A stretch of 12,339 nucleotides of DNA. It comes from Saccoglossus kowalevskii. Its lineage: Eukaryota; Hemichordata; Enteropneusta; Harrimaniidae. Position 1 is the stretch's first letter. The number at the start of each line of letters is the position of its first letter. A program made the translations under genes and the position numbers. Location of the stretch: the NCBI RefSeq assembly GCF_000003605.2, contig NW_003141315.1:234588-246926 (forward strand), written 5' to 3'. The notes beneath the pieces are model-generated. The model was given only the letters and a program-made list of their open reading frames with translations. It had not been told where the DNA came from and made no database searches. Shown one piece after another: positions 1 through 8,564 of the stretch.

Positions 1-1130
1 GCTAAGTCGTGGGTGCGAGAATTGCGAAGACAGGCCAGTCCAAACATTGTTATCACATTGGTTGGAAACAAGGCAGATCTTGCAGACGGGAGAACGGTTA
101 TTACTGAGGTGGGCATATTCACATTCGTTTCCCATCGCGTGTTATTGAGACCAATTATGACAAAGATAACAATAACGTATTATTGATTTAATTCAACAGG
201 AGGCACGGGCATATGCCGAAGAAAATGGCCTATTGTTTATGGAAACGTCAGCCAAAACAGCGATGAACGTCAACGAACTGTTCATGGCTACAGGTATGTA
301 CGGTCGAATAATTACTCGAATTTATTGTGCAGTAGGTTTATGCGTTTATTTATAGCGGGCTCGTTATTTAGGCAATCGTACTGTGACGTCATATGCTAAT
401 CAGCATTCCGATGTGCGATAACAAATGTCACTCACTGATCAACGTTAGCTAGCGACCTGCTGCGATAACATTGCCCATACGTAGAAGCTCGCGTGACATG
501 TAGGCGTAAGTGGCGCCCTCGCCGACCGAACGGCATCAGACCCGACTAAATGTGTGTGTTTGGTGCACCGCGGAGGGCGAAACTCACGCGACCTTGTCAG
601 GCTATGGTCATAAATCACATGACAATGTTCATTGGTTTATTGTAACGTTTTCGACTTTCTCCGAGCACTCAACTGAACCGATAGGGACTTGGTGTTCGAA
701 CATAACTTGAATATGCAAATGAGCTATGCAAATCAGTTTTGTGTAGTGCTGATAAGTAACACGTATCGAATTGTTCGAAGTCTGTGCGTCCATTTTGCAA
801 TGTAACAATGGTATTTGTAACAGTGGGTGTGATGGCAGTGGAGAATGGAGGAAAAACAGGTCACGTGACTATTCCGGGGTCAATATTGAACACATTATCG
901 TTGACACTTGCTAAATTTTCCCGCCGTCTCCTGTACCATTGGGGGACAAAGCATAACAAGTGAGATGGTTTCGGAATTCTTACTTGCAAATGAATTCGTT
1001 TTTGTTTTGTTTTTCAGGCCAAAGAGTTCCTATACAGACTTTTCCAGGAGATGGTAACAGGAGGTCTAATACAGGGAACATATCTTTAAATGGCGAAGAA
1101 CAAGAACAACAAAAAGATTGCAAGTGCTAA
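1..1130 (+). CDS. Rab5-family small GTPase, divergent paralogue with CKC C-terminus (3' part; exons 1-108, 200-293, 1018-1130)
   Basis: Three exons join in frame to give the last 104 residues of a Rab GTPase; the 5' exons lie left of the window. Exon 1-108 reads AKSWVREL...[16 protein letters not shown] and contains the G4 guanine-specificity motif NKAD. Exon 200-293 (94 bp) reads [10 protein letters not shown]...[15 protein letters not shown] and contains the G5 motif ETSAK. Exon 1018-1130 encodes the hypervariable tail and ends CKC then TAA. Introns 109-199 (91 bp) and 294-1017 (724 bp) both begin GT and end AG, with a T-rich tract before the second acceptor. RQASPNIVI and [14 protein letters not shown] are typical of Rab5, which controls homotypic fusion of early endosomes. 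The CKC end is a CXC geranylgeranylation signal; Rab5 proteins normally end CC plus two residues. The usual AKKLPK after the last helix is replaced by GQRVPI. The reading frame is intact, so this looks like a functional, diverged paralogue. Rab5 subgroup membership is confident; orthology to a named Rab is not. Confidence 0.93.
489..590. repeat. Imperfect inverted repeat in the second intron of the plus-strand Rab gene
   Basis: TCGCGTGA (489-496) and CGCCCTC (514-520) are mirrored by GAGGGCG (573-579) and TCACGCGA (583-590), with unequal spacing between the two blocks on each arm. The stretch is CpG-rich compared with its surroundings. It is probably a decayed miniature inverted-repeat element. 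The apparent 66-residue open frame here (510-710) begins at a non-ATG codon inside the repeat and is not considered a gene. Confidence 0.45.
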
Positions 1131-1301
1131 CCAAAATCGAATTACATTATTTTTCAGATTTCTAATCTGTGGGCATAATATGCAAATACAGCTTTTTATA
1201 TAGATAAATTGTTATCGCAGAAAAGCAAATTCGAAATTATTTGTAATTTTGTTCTGTACATAGATATTATTTTTACTTATTGAGTATTTTTACAATAACG
1301 T

Positions 1302-1417
1302 GAGGGCGGTGTTTTTCCAATGTTTACTGATACGAGGAGGTTTTACCTATGTTTACATGTACAGTATAAGTATAACATGTACAGATATTTGCTAATTGCC
1401 CCCAGAACACCGCCCTC
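1302..1417. repeat. Small element with 12-bp inverted ends GAGGGCGGTGTT
   Basis: GAGGGCGGTGTT at 1302-1313 is repeated exactly as its reverse complement AACACCGCCCTC at 1406-1417. The interior of about 92 bp contains ACATGTACAG twice as a direct repeat. Size and structure fit a non-autonomous miniature transposon remnant. No clear target-site duplication is visible, and no family is assigned. Confidence 0.55.
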
Positions 1418-1687
1418 TATAATTGATGTTTTTGAAAATTTGTGAATGTGAAAATATAACGTTAATTGACTGGAATGTCACAGTAATTTATATACTTAAT
1501 GAAACTGAATTATGTATTACATATTTTGTGCATTTGTTTAGTATTTTTCCAGTTTGAATTGTTATTATTGAGGTATCCAATTCGTGTTTTTTTAATTGGT
1601 ACCATACACGCCCCGTTTGGTAAAAACACAAAGCTGACAGTAAACAAAAACACAAGATCGCCAAGTATCACTTTCAGTTTGTATTTC

Positions 1688-2004
1688 GACTGCCGGCAGT
1701 CCTCGGGCCTAATTTGTTAGTATACTAAATCAGAAAACTCCGAAGTAGTTAGCAAGAAATGCCGTAGGAATGTTAGCGTAGACCGGGGGCATGGCGACTG
1801 TTAACGCTTGTCGACGCTCTCTGTTCATTCTCTGTTCAGCGCCGGTTGAAAACCAAGTAATATCGCGTGAGGGCGTTTACAAGCGTTACAGCAGTCCTCA
1901 TGCTTCTGGCCTTTGCTGAAATTCCTGCGACATTTCTTGCAAACGCTTTGCGCGTTTTCTGATTTAGTATACTAACAAATTAGATCTGAGGACTGTCGAC
2001 AGTC
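1688..2004. mobile_element. 317-bp foldback element with arms of about 135 bp and palindromic tips
   Basis: The left arm (1688-1821) and right arm (1869-2004) are inverted copies separated by a centre of about 47 bp. Each outer tip is itself a perfect 14-bp palindrome: GACTGCCGGCAGTC at 1688-1701 and GACTGTCGACAGTC at 1991-2004. Slightly further in, both arms carry TTTGTTAGTATACTAAATC, which includes the palindrome TTAGTATACTAA, followed by CAGAAAAC. Conserved blocks GCAAGAAATG, GACTG and AACGCTTGT continue inward. No coding potential is seen. It is probably a foldback-type non-autonomous transposon. As part of a 3' UTR, its transcript would fold into a long imperfect double-stranded stem. 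No target duplication was identified. Confidence 0.75.
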
Positions 2005-2136
2005 TAGTGTGTATTTTATGATTCGAGTTGTGTTTTATAGGTTATGGGACTAACAGGAATCTAATATGCCAAAAAAATTACATCGGTTTCGAAAGACTAC
2101 AAACAAAAACTGTTGAGTAACGAAATGTCTAGACTA

Positions 2137-2151
2137 TATATATATATATTT
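2137..2151. repeat. (TA)n microsatellite
   Basis: An uninterrupted TATATA run, followed shortly by TGCATGCATG. It is a simple repeat and no function is inferred. Confidence 0.8.
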
Positions 2152-2166
2152 GCATGCATGGTTTAA

Positions 2167-2436
2167 ACGGACGTCGTGACAGGTAGTGGTCGGACCATTT
2201 GCGGCGTTCTGGTGCGCGTGATATTCTGTCCGTTTATGCCATCAACGCACACGGCCGTTTCGTACTTACTAACAAATAGTCCAAACGTACAGACCATTTT
2301 CAAGATTTCGCGGTGTTTCAAATCAAACGTTTACCTGCCATGCAGTGTTATGATAGATATATTTTCGGAGGACGATCTTAGCGAGTATTGGGTGGTTTAC
2401 TGCGAACGAGATAGCATATCGAATGATACCACATAA
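2167..2436 (+). other. Unassigned open frame just before the polyadenylation signal
   Basis: A stop-free frame of about 90 codons ends at 2436, 40 bases before AATAAA. It opens after a TAA at 2164-2166 and has no ATG near its start. A weak acceptor-like GTGACAG lies at about 2176-2182. The C-terminal residues (FSEDDLSEYWVVYCERD) are acidic and not low-complexity, but match no family I know. It could be an alternative terminal exon or, more simply, open sequence by chance within the Rab 3' UTR. Confidence 0.15.
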
Positions 2437-2475
2437 CATACTACGTGATACGAGGCTGGAACAAACCGACTCTTA

Positions 2476-2481
2476 AATAAA
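2476..2481 (+). promoter_or_regulatory. Polyadenylation signal AATAAA, plus strand
   Basis: Canonical AATAAA, the first after the Rab stop codon on this strand. It is followed 20-40 bases later by T/GT-rich sequence (TTATGTTAGTGTC), as expected of a downstream element. Cleavage would fall near 2495-2505. Confidence 0.5.
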
Positions 2482-2572
2482 GTACAATTCTTGATTCTTA
2501 ATTTATGTTAGTGTCACTTTTTCCATAAAAAAATATTAATATGACCAGACAAACATACTAATTTCCCGTTAA

Positions 2573-2680
2573 ACTGCGAGATCTCGCAAGTTGTGTGAAA
2601 ACTTGCGCCAAACGTCTGCCGCAAACATCGAACCTTTGTTTGTCCTGTTCGATTTCACGTATGACGCAGAATCTCGCAGT
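2573..2680. repeat. 108-bp inverted-repeat element, ends ACTGCGAGAT
   Basis: ACTGCGAGAT (2573-2582) and ATCTCGCAGT (2671-2680) are perfect 10-bp inverted ends. Inside, TCGAAC...GTTCGA forms a second smaller inverted pair, and CTCGCAAG/CTTGCG occur near the left end. It lies just beyond the predicted end of the plus-strand transcript. It resembles a miniature transposon remnant, without a definite target duplication. Confidence 0.45.
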
Positions 2681-2689
2681 GTAACAATG

Positions 2690-4120
2690 TTGTAATAACA
2701 AAACAGTATCCCCACTTGCTTTATCAAGTTTTTGCGATATGAAAATGAAACTATAACAGAGGGCAGCTTAGCTTCTTACAAACGCCCCTAGCCTGACTGA
2801 AATCCCCCATCATCCCCTTCATAAATCTGAATCTAGAATGTGTGGATTGTTCATCGGGAAAGTTCATTTTCTTCAAAAGCGAAATATAAACCAATGCCAA
2901 TTGATAAGACTGTCTATGTGTTATCTGAATGCACGATTTGCTTCCATAGTTTTCCATTCAATCTAAATCTAGCTGCTCCTTATTTTACCAGGGAAATGAT
3001 AGGACATTTTATTGATACGGTTATGAGACGTTACATATGTGGTGATAAATGTAAAATAACGCTTGCATTGGGGTTTAAATACAATTAGTTTAAATACGCA
3101 TACAACTACATTGTTTGTTTACACGAAATTCTAACGTGGAGGCGAGGAAGAGGTTTTGTAACTATAGAAGCAAGAAATTACCTTGGTGCATGCTGGTCAT
3201 TTTATATGAAAGATTTCACACAAATCTCGGGAAATAGTAGTAATCGGTGACTTAGTTTTTTATTTGTGTATTTACATTTACTTGCATTGCAATAGTAATA
3301 AGCTTGCGGGGACGATGCGTTGCGACTATGGAAACTAACAACAATCTATTATGCAAAATTATCTGTTACACAAGCAGCACCAATCACCACCGTGACAGTA
3401 GAAAGACTTAATATAAACTCAGGATTTATTTGCTAACAGAAAGCCCGCTTGCAATCTGGAGAATTATAACACGATATTACACAATATAACACAAATTGTG
3501 TAAGAGTGATACCGAACTGGCAGTATGCCCTTGATATACATCGATATGATCTTGGCCATGTAAGAAAATTAGCGGGAAAGCCTCACTCGTCTCACTTCAG
3601 TAAGCGATTAACAAATATTGCGTGTTTCAATTACAATTCTTTGCAGATAAATGATTCAGAAATTACTCTGACAAAGCTTGCCCACATTAATGAGCAAACC
3701 GAGTAAACGGTCCCAGAAAACGGTCCAGGTGATTTAACTTGCACCTGACGTCAAAGATGTCATTCTCCACGGCCTGATTGAAGCCTTTGCGTAATTCTCG
3801 TTTCAGTGATATTTTATTATATCTTTTCGTGTATGTAGTCATTATAAGGGATATAACAGCACGAAAACAATTTACAAGATTCGAATTTTGCGATTGTTTC
3901 CACCCACGCCAAATTGGTGCGTCTAATGTAAATACAATTGTGATGCGAATTTTTTTTTGCGTACATTTTTTCTCGAACATTTTTTCTCGAAGATGCAAAT
4001 TACTCACTCATACTATCATTTTCTGTCTCGGTCTCGGAGCCCATTTACGAACTAGTAAATGAGGCACAATTCAAGTATGCATTGAGAGAAATTTCAGTTA
4101 CATTATAATAATAAAAAACT
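2690..4120. other. Intergenic stretch with no recognisable gene
   Basis: AT-rich sequence on both strands. Open frames of 60-106 codons occur on both strands and overlap each other (for example 3687-4007 minus against 3778-4062 plus). They lack recognisable motifs, mostly lack ATG starts, and show no exon structure I can defend. A small inverted pair CAGGTG/CACCTG lies near 3725-3750. Nothing else is claimed. Confidence 0.6.
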
Positions 4121-4129
4121 TATAGTTTT

Positions 4130-4208
4130 GCGAAATTTGGGTGTGAACGCGAAACCATGGGTGATTTCACGGTTACAGGAGGATTTCGTGTTAACACCTC
4201 AATTTCGC
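4130..4208. repeat. Imperfect inverted repeat, arms about 27 bp, GCGAAATT ends
   Basis: The left arm (4130-4156) begins GCGAAATT and contains GGTGTGAACGCGAAA. The right arm (4181-4208), read in reverse complement, begins GCGAAATT and contains GGTGTTAACACGAAA. About 21 of 25 aligned positions match. The loop is 24 bases. It stands out as CpG-bearing sequence inside AT-rich flanks. It is likely a small foldback repeat, with no family assigned. Confidence 0.5.
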
Positions 4209-4209
4209 G

Positions 4210-5655
4210 ATATTTTTATTTAATTTAAACTTTAAAAAGAAATAAATCGCCCAGACCGCACTAGTCTAAGTATGCCCATACACGCCTTTTCCGTGTCTCT
4301 ATATGGAGGTAATCGTATGCGATTAGCATATCCATGGTACCGGTAATTCAGTTCTATTTGATCAGTCGACAGTGTATAAGCCAAGTGAATTGTATCTTAG
4401 GCGTTCTTACTGTGTGATAATATACTTTTAATTAAGTTAAAAGCTTTACTTCACGTTATTCCACCGATTACATAGAACCATCCAACGCCTGGGACGTTTA
4501 AGAGTTTTATAAATTGTTCTTTCATATATGAATTACGCTGTCGAGTATGTTAACCACGTGACGAACGATGGTGGGCATTATGCATTGCAATTGCGCATGT
4601 TCGAAAAGGTGTGGCGACGTAAGCCGCGGCAGCAACTTGCTAAGCCCATGGAACTACAAACCCCATGCCCAGCCGAGGAAGGAGCAAACGTAACTGTCGA
4701 TGACATGTTCTTAAATCTCGTATCTTTGGTTGGAATCTGGAATGTGTTTGCTTCGTTTTTATACTAATATGTGTCTGTTGATAAACCTCTCCTCCAGAAT
4801 GTCACGATCAACGTCGATGGAATGTACACACCATTACCAATTTGCGAATTTAAAGCATTCTTTCCATGTTTCACACATATCAACATATTTGGACGTAATT
4901 TGTTCACAGTGTTTGTAAATATATACAGTGGCTGTGCCCCAGATAGGGCTCCGGGTGGGAATAGTAAACAAACCAGATTTTGAAGGCAACCTCCATATTT
5001 TAAATGTAACAGAGGACATGGCGCGACGACCACTGCCTTTTAACGACGAATGACTGCATAACCAAAGTAGGCCATCGCTATGAATTTTGTAGTCATAACA
5101 CCCAAATTTACCTCCATCTGACGTTACTCTGTCACTCTTTAAAAAAAAAAAGGATATTTTTAAATGACGCCCCCTCGATAAATTACTCGATAGTGTACTT
5201 GGATTTGAATGTTACAGTATTGTCGCTAATTCAAAACGTTTCAAGTTCACTCACAAGTATATTCTCACAACAATAATATATTGACTTGTAAGGAATACCC
5301 AAAGAGATGTTTCTGCTAATTTGCGCATGTGCACATTCTCTAAAATGAAGTCATTTCGGAGTACGTTACAATAGTTTGAAACGGGAGCACATTTCGGGGA
5401 TCGAGAGTTGTTGCTAGAATCCCTCAAATCAATTCATGTTGTAAAGCTCTACAACAAAACCACTGATTATGATAATGAATGCACATTTTACAACTTAATT
5501 AAAAATAAATAACAAATATGAACCAAATGGGGAAAAAAACGCTGCTGAAACTCCTGAATATATCGCTGAATACTCTCAAGATATGATGTCCACCACAAAT
5601 GTTACTCACTCACTCATCTAATTCAAATCAATATAATATTGCCTTTCAGATGTTT
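4210..5655. other. Intergenic stretch with one unassigned ATG-initiated frame (4528-4767)
   Basis: Most of this interval shows nothing recognisable. The segment 4528-4720 is more GC- and CpG-rich than its flanks. It opens with ATG about 14 bases after a TATA-like TTTATAAAT (4506-4514), and its frame stays open for 79 codons. Potential splice donors (GTAAGC near 4619 and GTATCT near 4720) could make it a first exon. The protein matches no family I recognise, and the hydrophobic end (LVSLVGIWNVFASFLY) may simply be read-through into non-coding DNA. Several overlapping short frames at 4730-5033 are on both strands and are not supported. Confidence 0.3.
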
Positions 5656-5662
5656 AGCTTGA

Positions 5663-5883
5663 AGGGCGCTGGTCGTCGCGCTGCGCATGTGCGAAATTTG
5701 TGTTGATAAACATTGATTTTCCCACAATCAAATGCAGTGACTTCTTCGATACCTTCCAACCACCTAAAAATATCCCCATTAAAGTTTTGTATTGTCGTGG
5801 ATCTGCGCAACAGTCAGAGTCGCCATCTTTGTTTATATGTTACCCTTATATCTCGCGCATGCGTGGCGTGACGACTACTCCCT
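5663..5883 (-). mobile_element. Copy A of a terminal-inverted-repeat element (about 221 bp, TTAA-like flanks)
   Basis: The left end (AGGGCGCTGGTCGTCGCGC) and the reverse complement of the right end (AGGGAGTAGTCGTCACGCC) are imperfect inverted repeats of about 30 bp. The flanks are TTGA (5659-5662) and TTAA (5884-5887), compatible with a TTAA target duplication carrying one change. In reverse complement the interior matches copy B at 8274-8560 in order: CGCATGCGCGAGATATA, AACAAAGATGGCGACT, CAGATC, TATTTTTAGGTG, TGGAA.GTATCGAAG, ATTGTGGGAAAATC and GATAAACA-like blocks. A shared structure in two copies shows a dispersed family. Copy A lacks roughly 60 interior bases present in B. Confidence 0.8.
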
Positions 5884-5889
5884 TTAATC

Positions 5890-8270
5890 AGTAACATTTG
5901 CATACATGAAAAAGACAAATAAGAACATCCAACATTAAATTAAAATCACTCAATCGAAAATAAGTGCCGGACAACTCGAACCTATCTGCAGAACATCTTG
6001 CTTAGGCCAGTCAAACAGTAGCAATTTCTCGTACTAGACTTGTCAATAACATTCTCACAAAGTGCAACATTCTTAGGATCCAGAATAAAGGCATATTTAC
6101 TAAAAATCACATTCACTTGCCCAGAGGAGTTACAGTCATCTTGATCATTTATATAGTTATTGAAAACGTTCTATTACAGTATTTAAACAAAAACTATTTC
6201 TCGTTAGTTCTTCAACGTGGCTTCACTATAAAACACTTCTTCACGAATGCTGCTCTTCTAAAACTGCAGACTCCAATCTCATTTTACTTGTTGACGATAC
6301 TTGACATACATAACTCTCTCCTTGAAAAGTTGTATTTGCAAAACTGTTCTTATCCGGTCTTCTTCATCATTCTTGCTCCTTCTTCTACAATGAAATAATC
6401 TAAACCCCCCAATCAACATCGTGTAAGGTATTATACAAGTTGGAATTATATCAACGATTCATTGCCAACAGTTTATCGACCCTCTTCTTGACTTTCATGT
6501 GAAACTTTTGAAGCGAGTTTTGGTCACATTATCTGTCCCGCGTCTATATGTGTGGGTGTTATTAACACCATCCCACCTGACTAGTATACTAGACAACGTG
6601 TTTCCTTAACATTATTCATAACCACTTTACATCCCAACTAAAAGTGCCACACTTGCAATCCTCCAATCATCTTCAGTTTGGTTTTCTGCGGAACTCTAAA
6701 GATCGTGTAACACAACTCATCCTACCGTATGGCATTATACGCACGTGTGTGCGCACGAGTACAACGTAGGAATAGTGATTAAAACACTTAGATAACTTGC
6801 AAAATATTGAACATATGTTCTACCAAGATTAACCTACGGTCTTGACGTGTTTACATCCTTAATTTGAAAATATCCCAACTTGAAAACCTCCCCCAAAAGC
6901 TCAGACACAGCTATTTCCCGAATCCCTACTGCGGTCTCTGTTGTTGGCTATGCTCTTATTGGACGTAGATAAATGAAGCACATATCGATACTATTATCTT
7001 CTTTTGTAGAATTATGTCTGATAAATAAAGAAATATCAAAATGTTCATAGCATAACCTAAATTGTGTTTAACACAGATTGAAATACAAGTTAAACAATGA
7101 AATGGGGGATGTATATTGATTGATGGGGAAGAACATCCTACGGAAACGTAGACATTATAAATACATGATGAAAGTTTAAAATTAACCGTAAATTAGAAGA
7201 ATTGGAAATCAATATGCATTTATCATAGTAAATTGATTTTAGGAGTCCTCCATATATAGATACACTCTTGCTCCTAACTACCACTGCATAATATTTCCAC
7301 TTATACGTCAACCTTGCATTCAACTTTGATATACAAACGGTATTTTGGGGCAGATATGAGTTTGTAGATAAATACAATAAAACTGTTAATATCTGTGATG
7401 GTATCAATGTCACATGTCTGATGTACGCATCAGGTTTCAAACGGAAACCACTTGATTATGGTTCAGAATGATGCACAGTATGGTGGGTGCAACGATGCTG
7501 ATTGTGCTCACTTCTTTTGTAATACCAGACATACAATGGAATCCAAATATCTTTCCCTACCAATATGACTATGTAGCGTAATGCACTTGTCAGTTTTTTT
7601 TTTAGTAATTGTTTTGTATTCTTGAACTTGTAAATTTCCTTACACAACTTTCGTACAAAGATCGGCGGTTGATTATTACCAGTAGTTCCATAACCTACAA
7701 CCTATAGATATGGCATGACAAATTTGAAACGATGGTAGGGCTTTCCATTGTACACCCTTCATCCCCACAATTTAGTTGTGCATGACCTTCTGGATAACTA
7801 TGCCCGTTCTCGAGAATGGCATATGCAATTAATTTGGGGACTATGGAGGGTATGGGTAGGGGTGATAATATGGAAAGTCTTTACGGAAACATCTCCAGAG
7901 ATATCCTGCTTATTATGAGGCAGGTACAAAGGAAAGGGCTAACAGTAATTACCACCCCATAACTACATTAAAAACAGTCCGGGTAGAACAATACAGGCAT
8001 AAATTACTTAGAAAACAGCCAGTGGGCTAAGTGTGCATTGCACTTTTGAAACCCTAGTTTATGATCACTCCCGCTCCAAATTTGGCAAACTTCAGTACAC
8101 ACTATCAAATGTACGTCATTATGAACAAGCAGTTTTTGAATTTGAACTTTCAAATACTTACATCGAATTCAACCAAATTTATTAATCTTCAACATGCGGT
8201 GGTTGGATTAAAAATATTGTGTCAAAGATCAGTTTAAATGAAAAAACAATCACCTGCAAATGAATATATT
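5890..8270. other. Long AT-rich intergenic stretch without a recognisable gene
   Basis: No exon, RNA gene or transposon protein is recognisable. Frames at 6117-6398 (plus), 7138-7440 and 7456-7647 (both minus) are AT-driven and carry no motif I know. Minor palindromes are present: GGTGTTA-T-TAACACC at 6555-6569 and CTAGTATACTAG at 6581-6592. The latter shares the core TAGTATACTA with the foldback element at 1688-2004. Confidence 0.6.
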
Positions 8271-8273
8271 TAA

Positions 8274-8560
8274 AGGGCGGTAGTTGTCGCGCCATGCATG
8301 CGCGAGATATATGGTCTCATAAACAAAGATGGCGACTTTGGCTGTTGTGCAGATCAAGGAGTACAAACAGAGACCTTACCAAGCTTCAATTAGGTATTTT
8401 TTAGGTGATTGGAATGTATCGAAGGAGTCACCGGCGGTAATTAGTTCCAGTCGCGCCCAGATCAAACCTCATCCTTGCGATTCCCATTAGAAGAGCGCAT
8501 TGGATTGTGGGAAAATCTATGTTTATCACCACACATGCGCAGCACGACTACTACCGCCCT
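8274..8560 (+). mobile_element. Copy B of the terminal-inverted-repeat element (about 287 bp, TTAA/TTGA flanks)
   Basis: The left end AGGGCGGTAGTTGTCGCGCC and the reverse complement of the right end AGGGCGGTAGTAGTCGTGCT are inverted repeats. The flanks are TTAA (8270-8273) and TTGA (8561-8564). The interior is homologous to copy A in the opposite orientation. Motif matches by eye: NRF1-like GCATGCGCGAG and CATGCGCAG near the two ends, YY1-like AAAGATGGCGACT at 8325-8337, and a Su(H)/RBPJ-like TGTGGGAA near 8506-8513. An ATG inside the YY1-like motif (8329) opens a 53-codon frame ending at 8490. Copy A keeps only 15 codons of it, so it is probably not a conserved protein. The element is non-autonomous: no transposase is present. 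Confidence 0.82.
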
Positions 8561-8564
8561 TTGA

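Larger units (their letters stand above)
1131..2500 (+). other. Probable 3' UTR of the plus-strand Rab gene
   Basis: From the TAA at 1130 to the first canonical AATAAA on this strand (2476) there is no convincing coding sequence. A single terminal exon would give a 3' UTR of about 1.37 kb. Two inverted-repeat elements lie inside it (1302-1417 and 1688-2004). An earlier cleavage site using a non-canonical signal such as AATATA cannot be excluded. Confidence 0.5.

Noticed and set aside
510-710. 66-codon open frame in the intron of the left gene
   Set aside because: Non-ATG start, lies within an inverted repeat and intron, and has no recognised motif.
1018-1089. Alternative reading of the last exon starting [10 protein letters not shown] and stopping at 1089
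   Set aside because: It needs phase 0 at the upstream exon, but that exon ends with a single G (phase 1). The phase-1 reading aligns with the partner gene (GQRVPI against AKKLPK) and ends in a Rab prenylation motif.
3687-4007. 106-codon minus-strand open frame, the longest in the window
   Set aside because: It begins with GTG, not ATG. It overlaps a 94-codon frame on the other strand, has no motif I recognise, and has no supporting splice or promoter signals. Probably chance, although the C-terminal 25 residues look less random than most.
5960-5990. B-box-like GGTTCGAGTTG on the minus strand, suggesting a tRNA
   Set aside because: The flanking bases do not form the T-arm stem or an acceptor stem, and no A-box or anticodon arm could be placed upstream.
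6581-6592. CTAGTATACTAG palindrome as another copy of the 317-bp foldback element
   Set aside because: Only the 10-base core TAGTATACTA is shared. The flanks show none of the other conserved blocks of the element.
7138-7647. Two consecutive minus-strand frames (100 and 63 codons)
   Set aside because: Composition is explained by AT-rich DNA. There is no motif, no consistent join between them and no regulatory signals.
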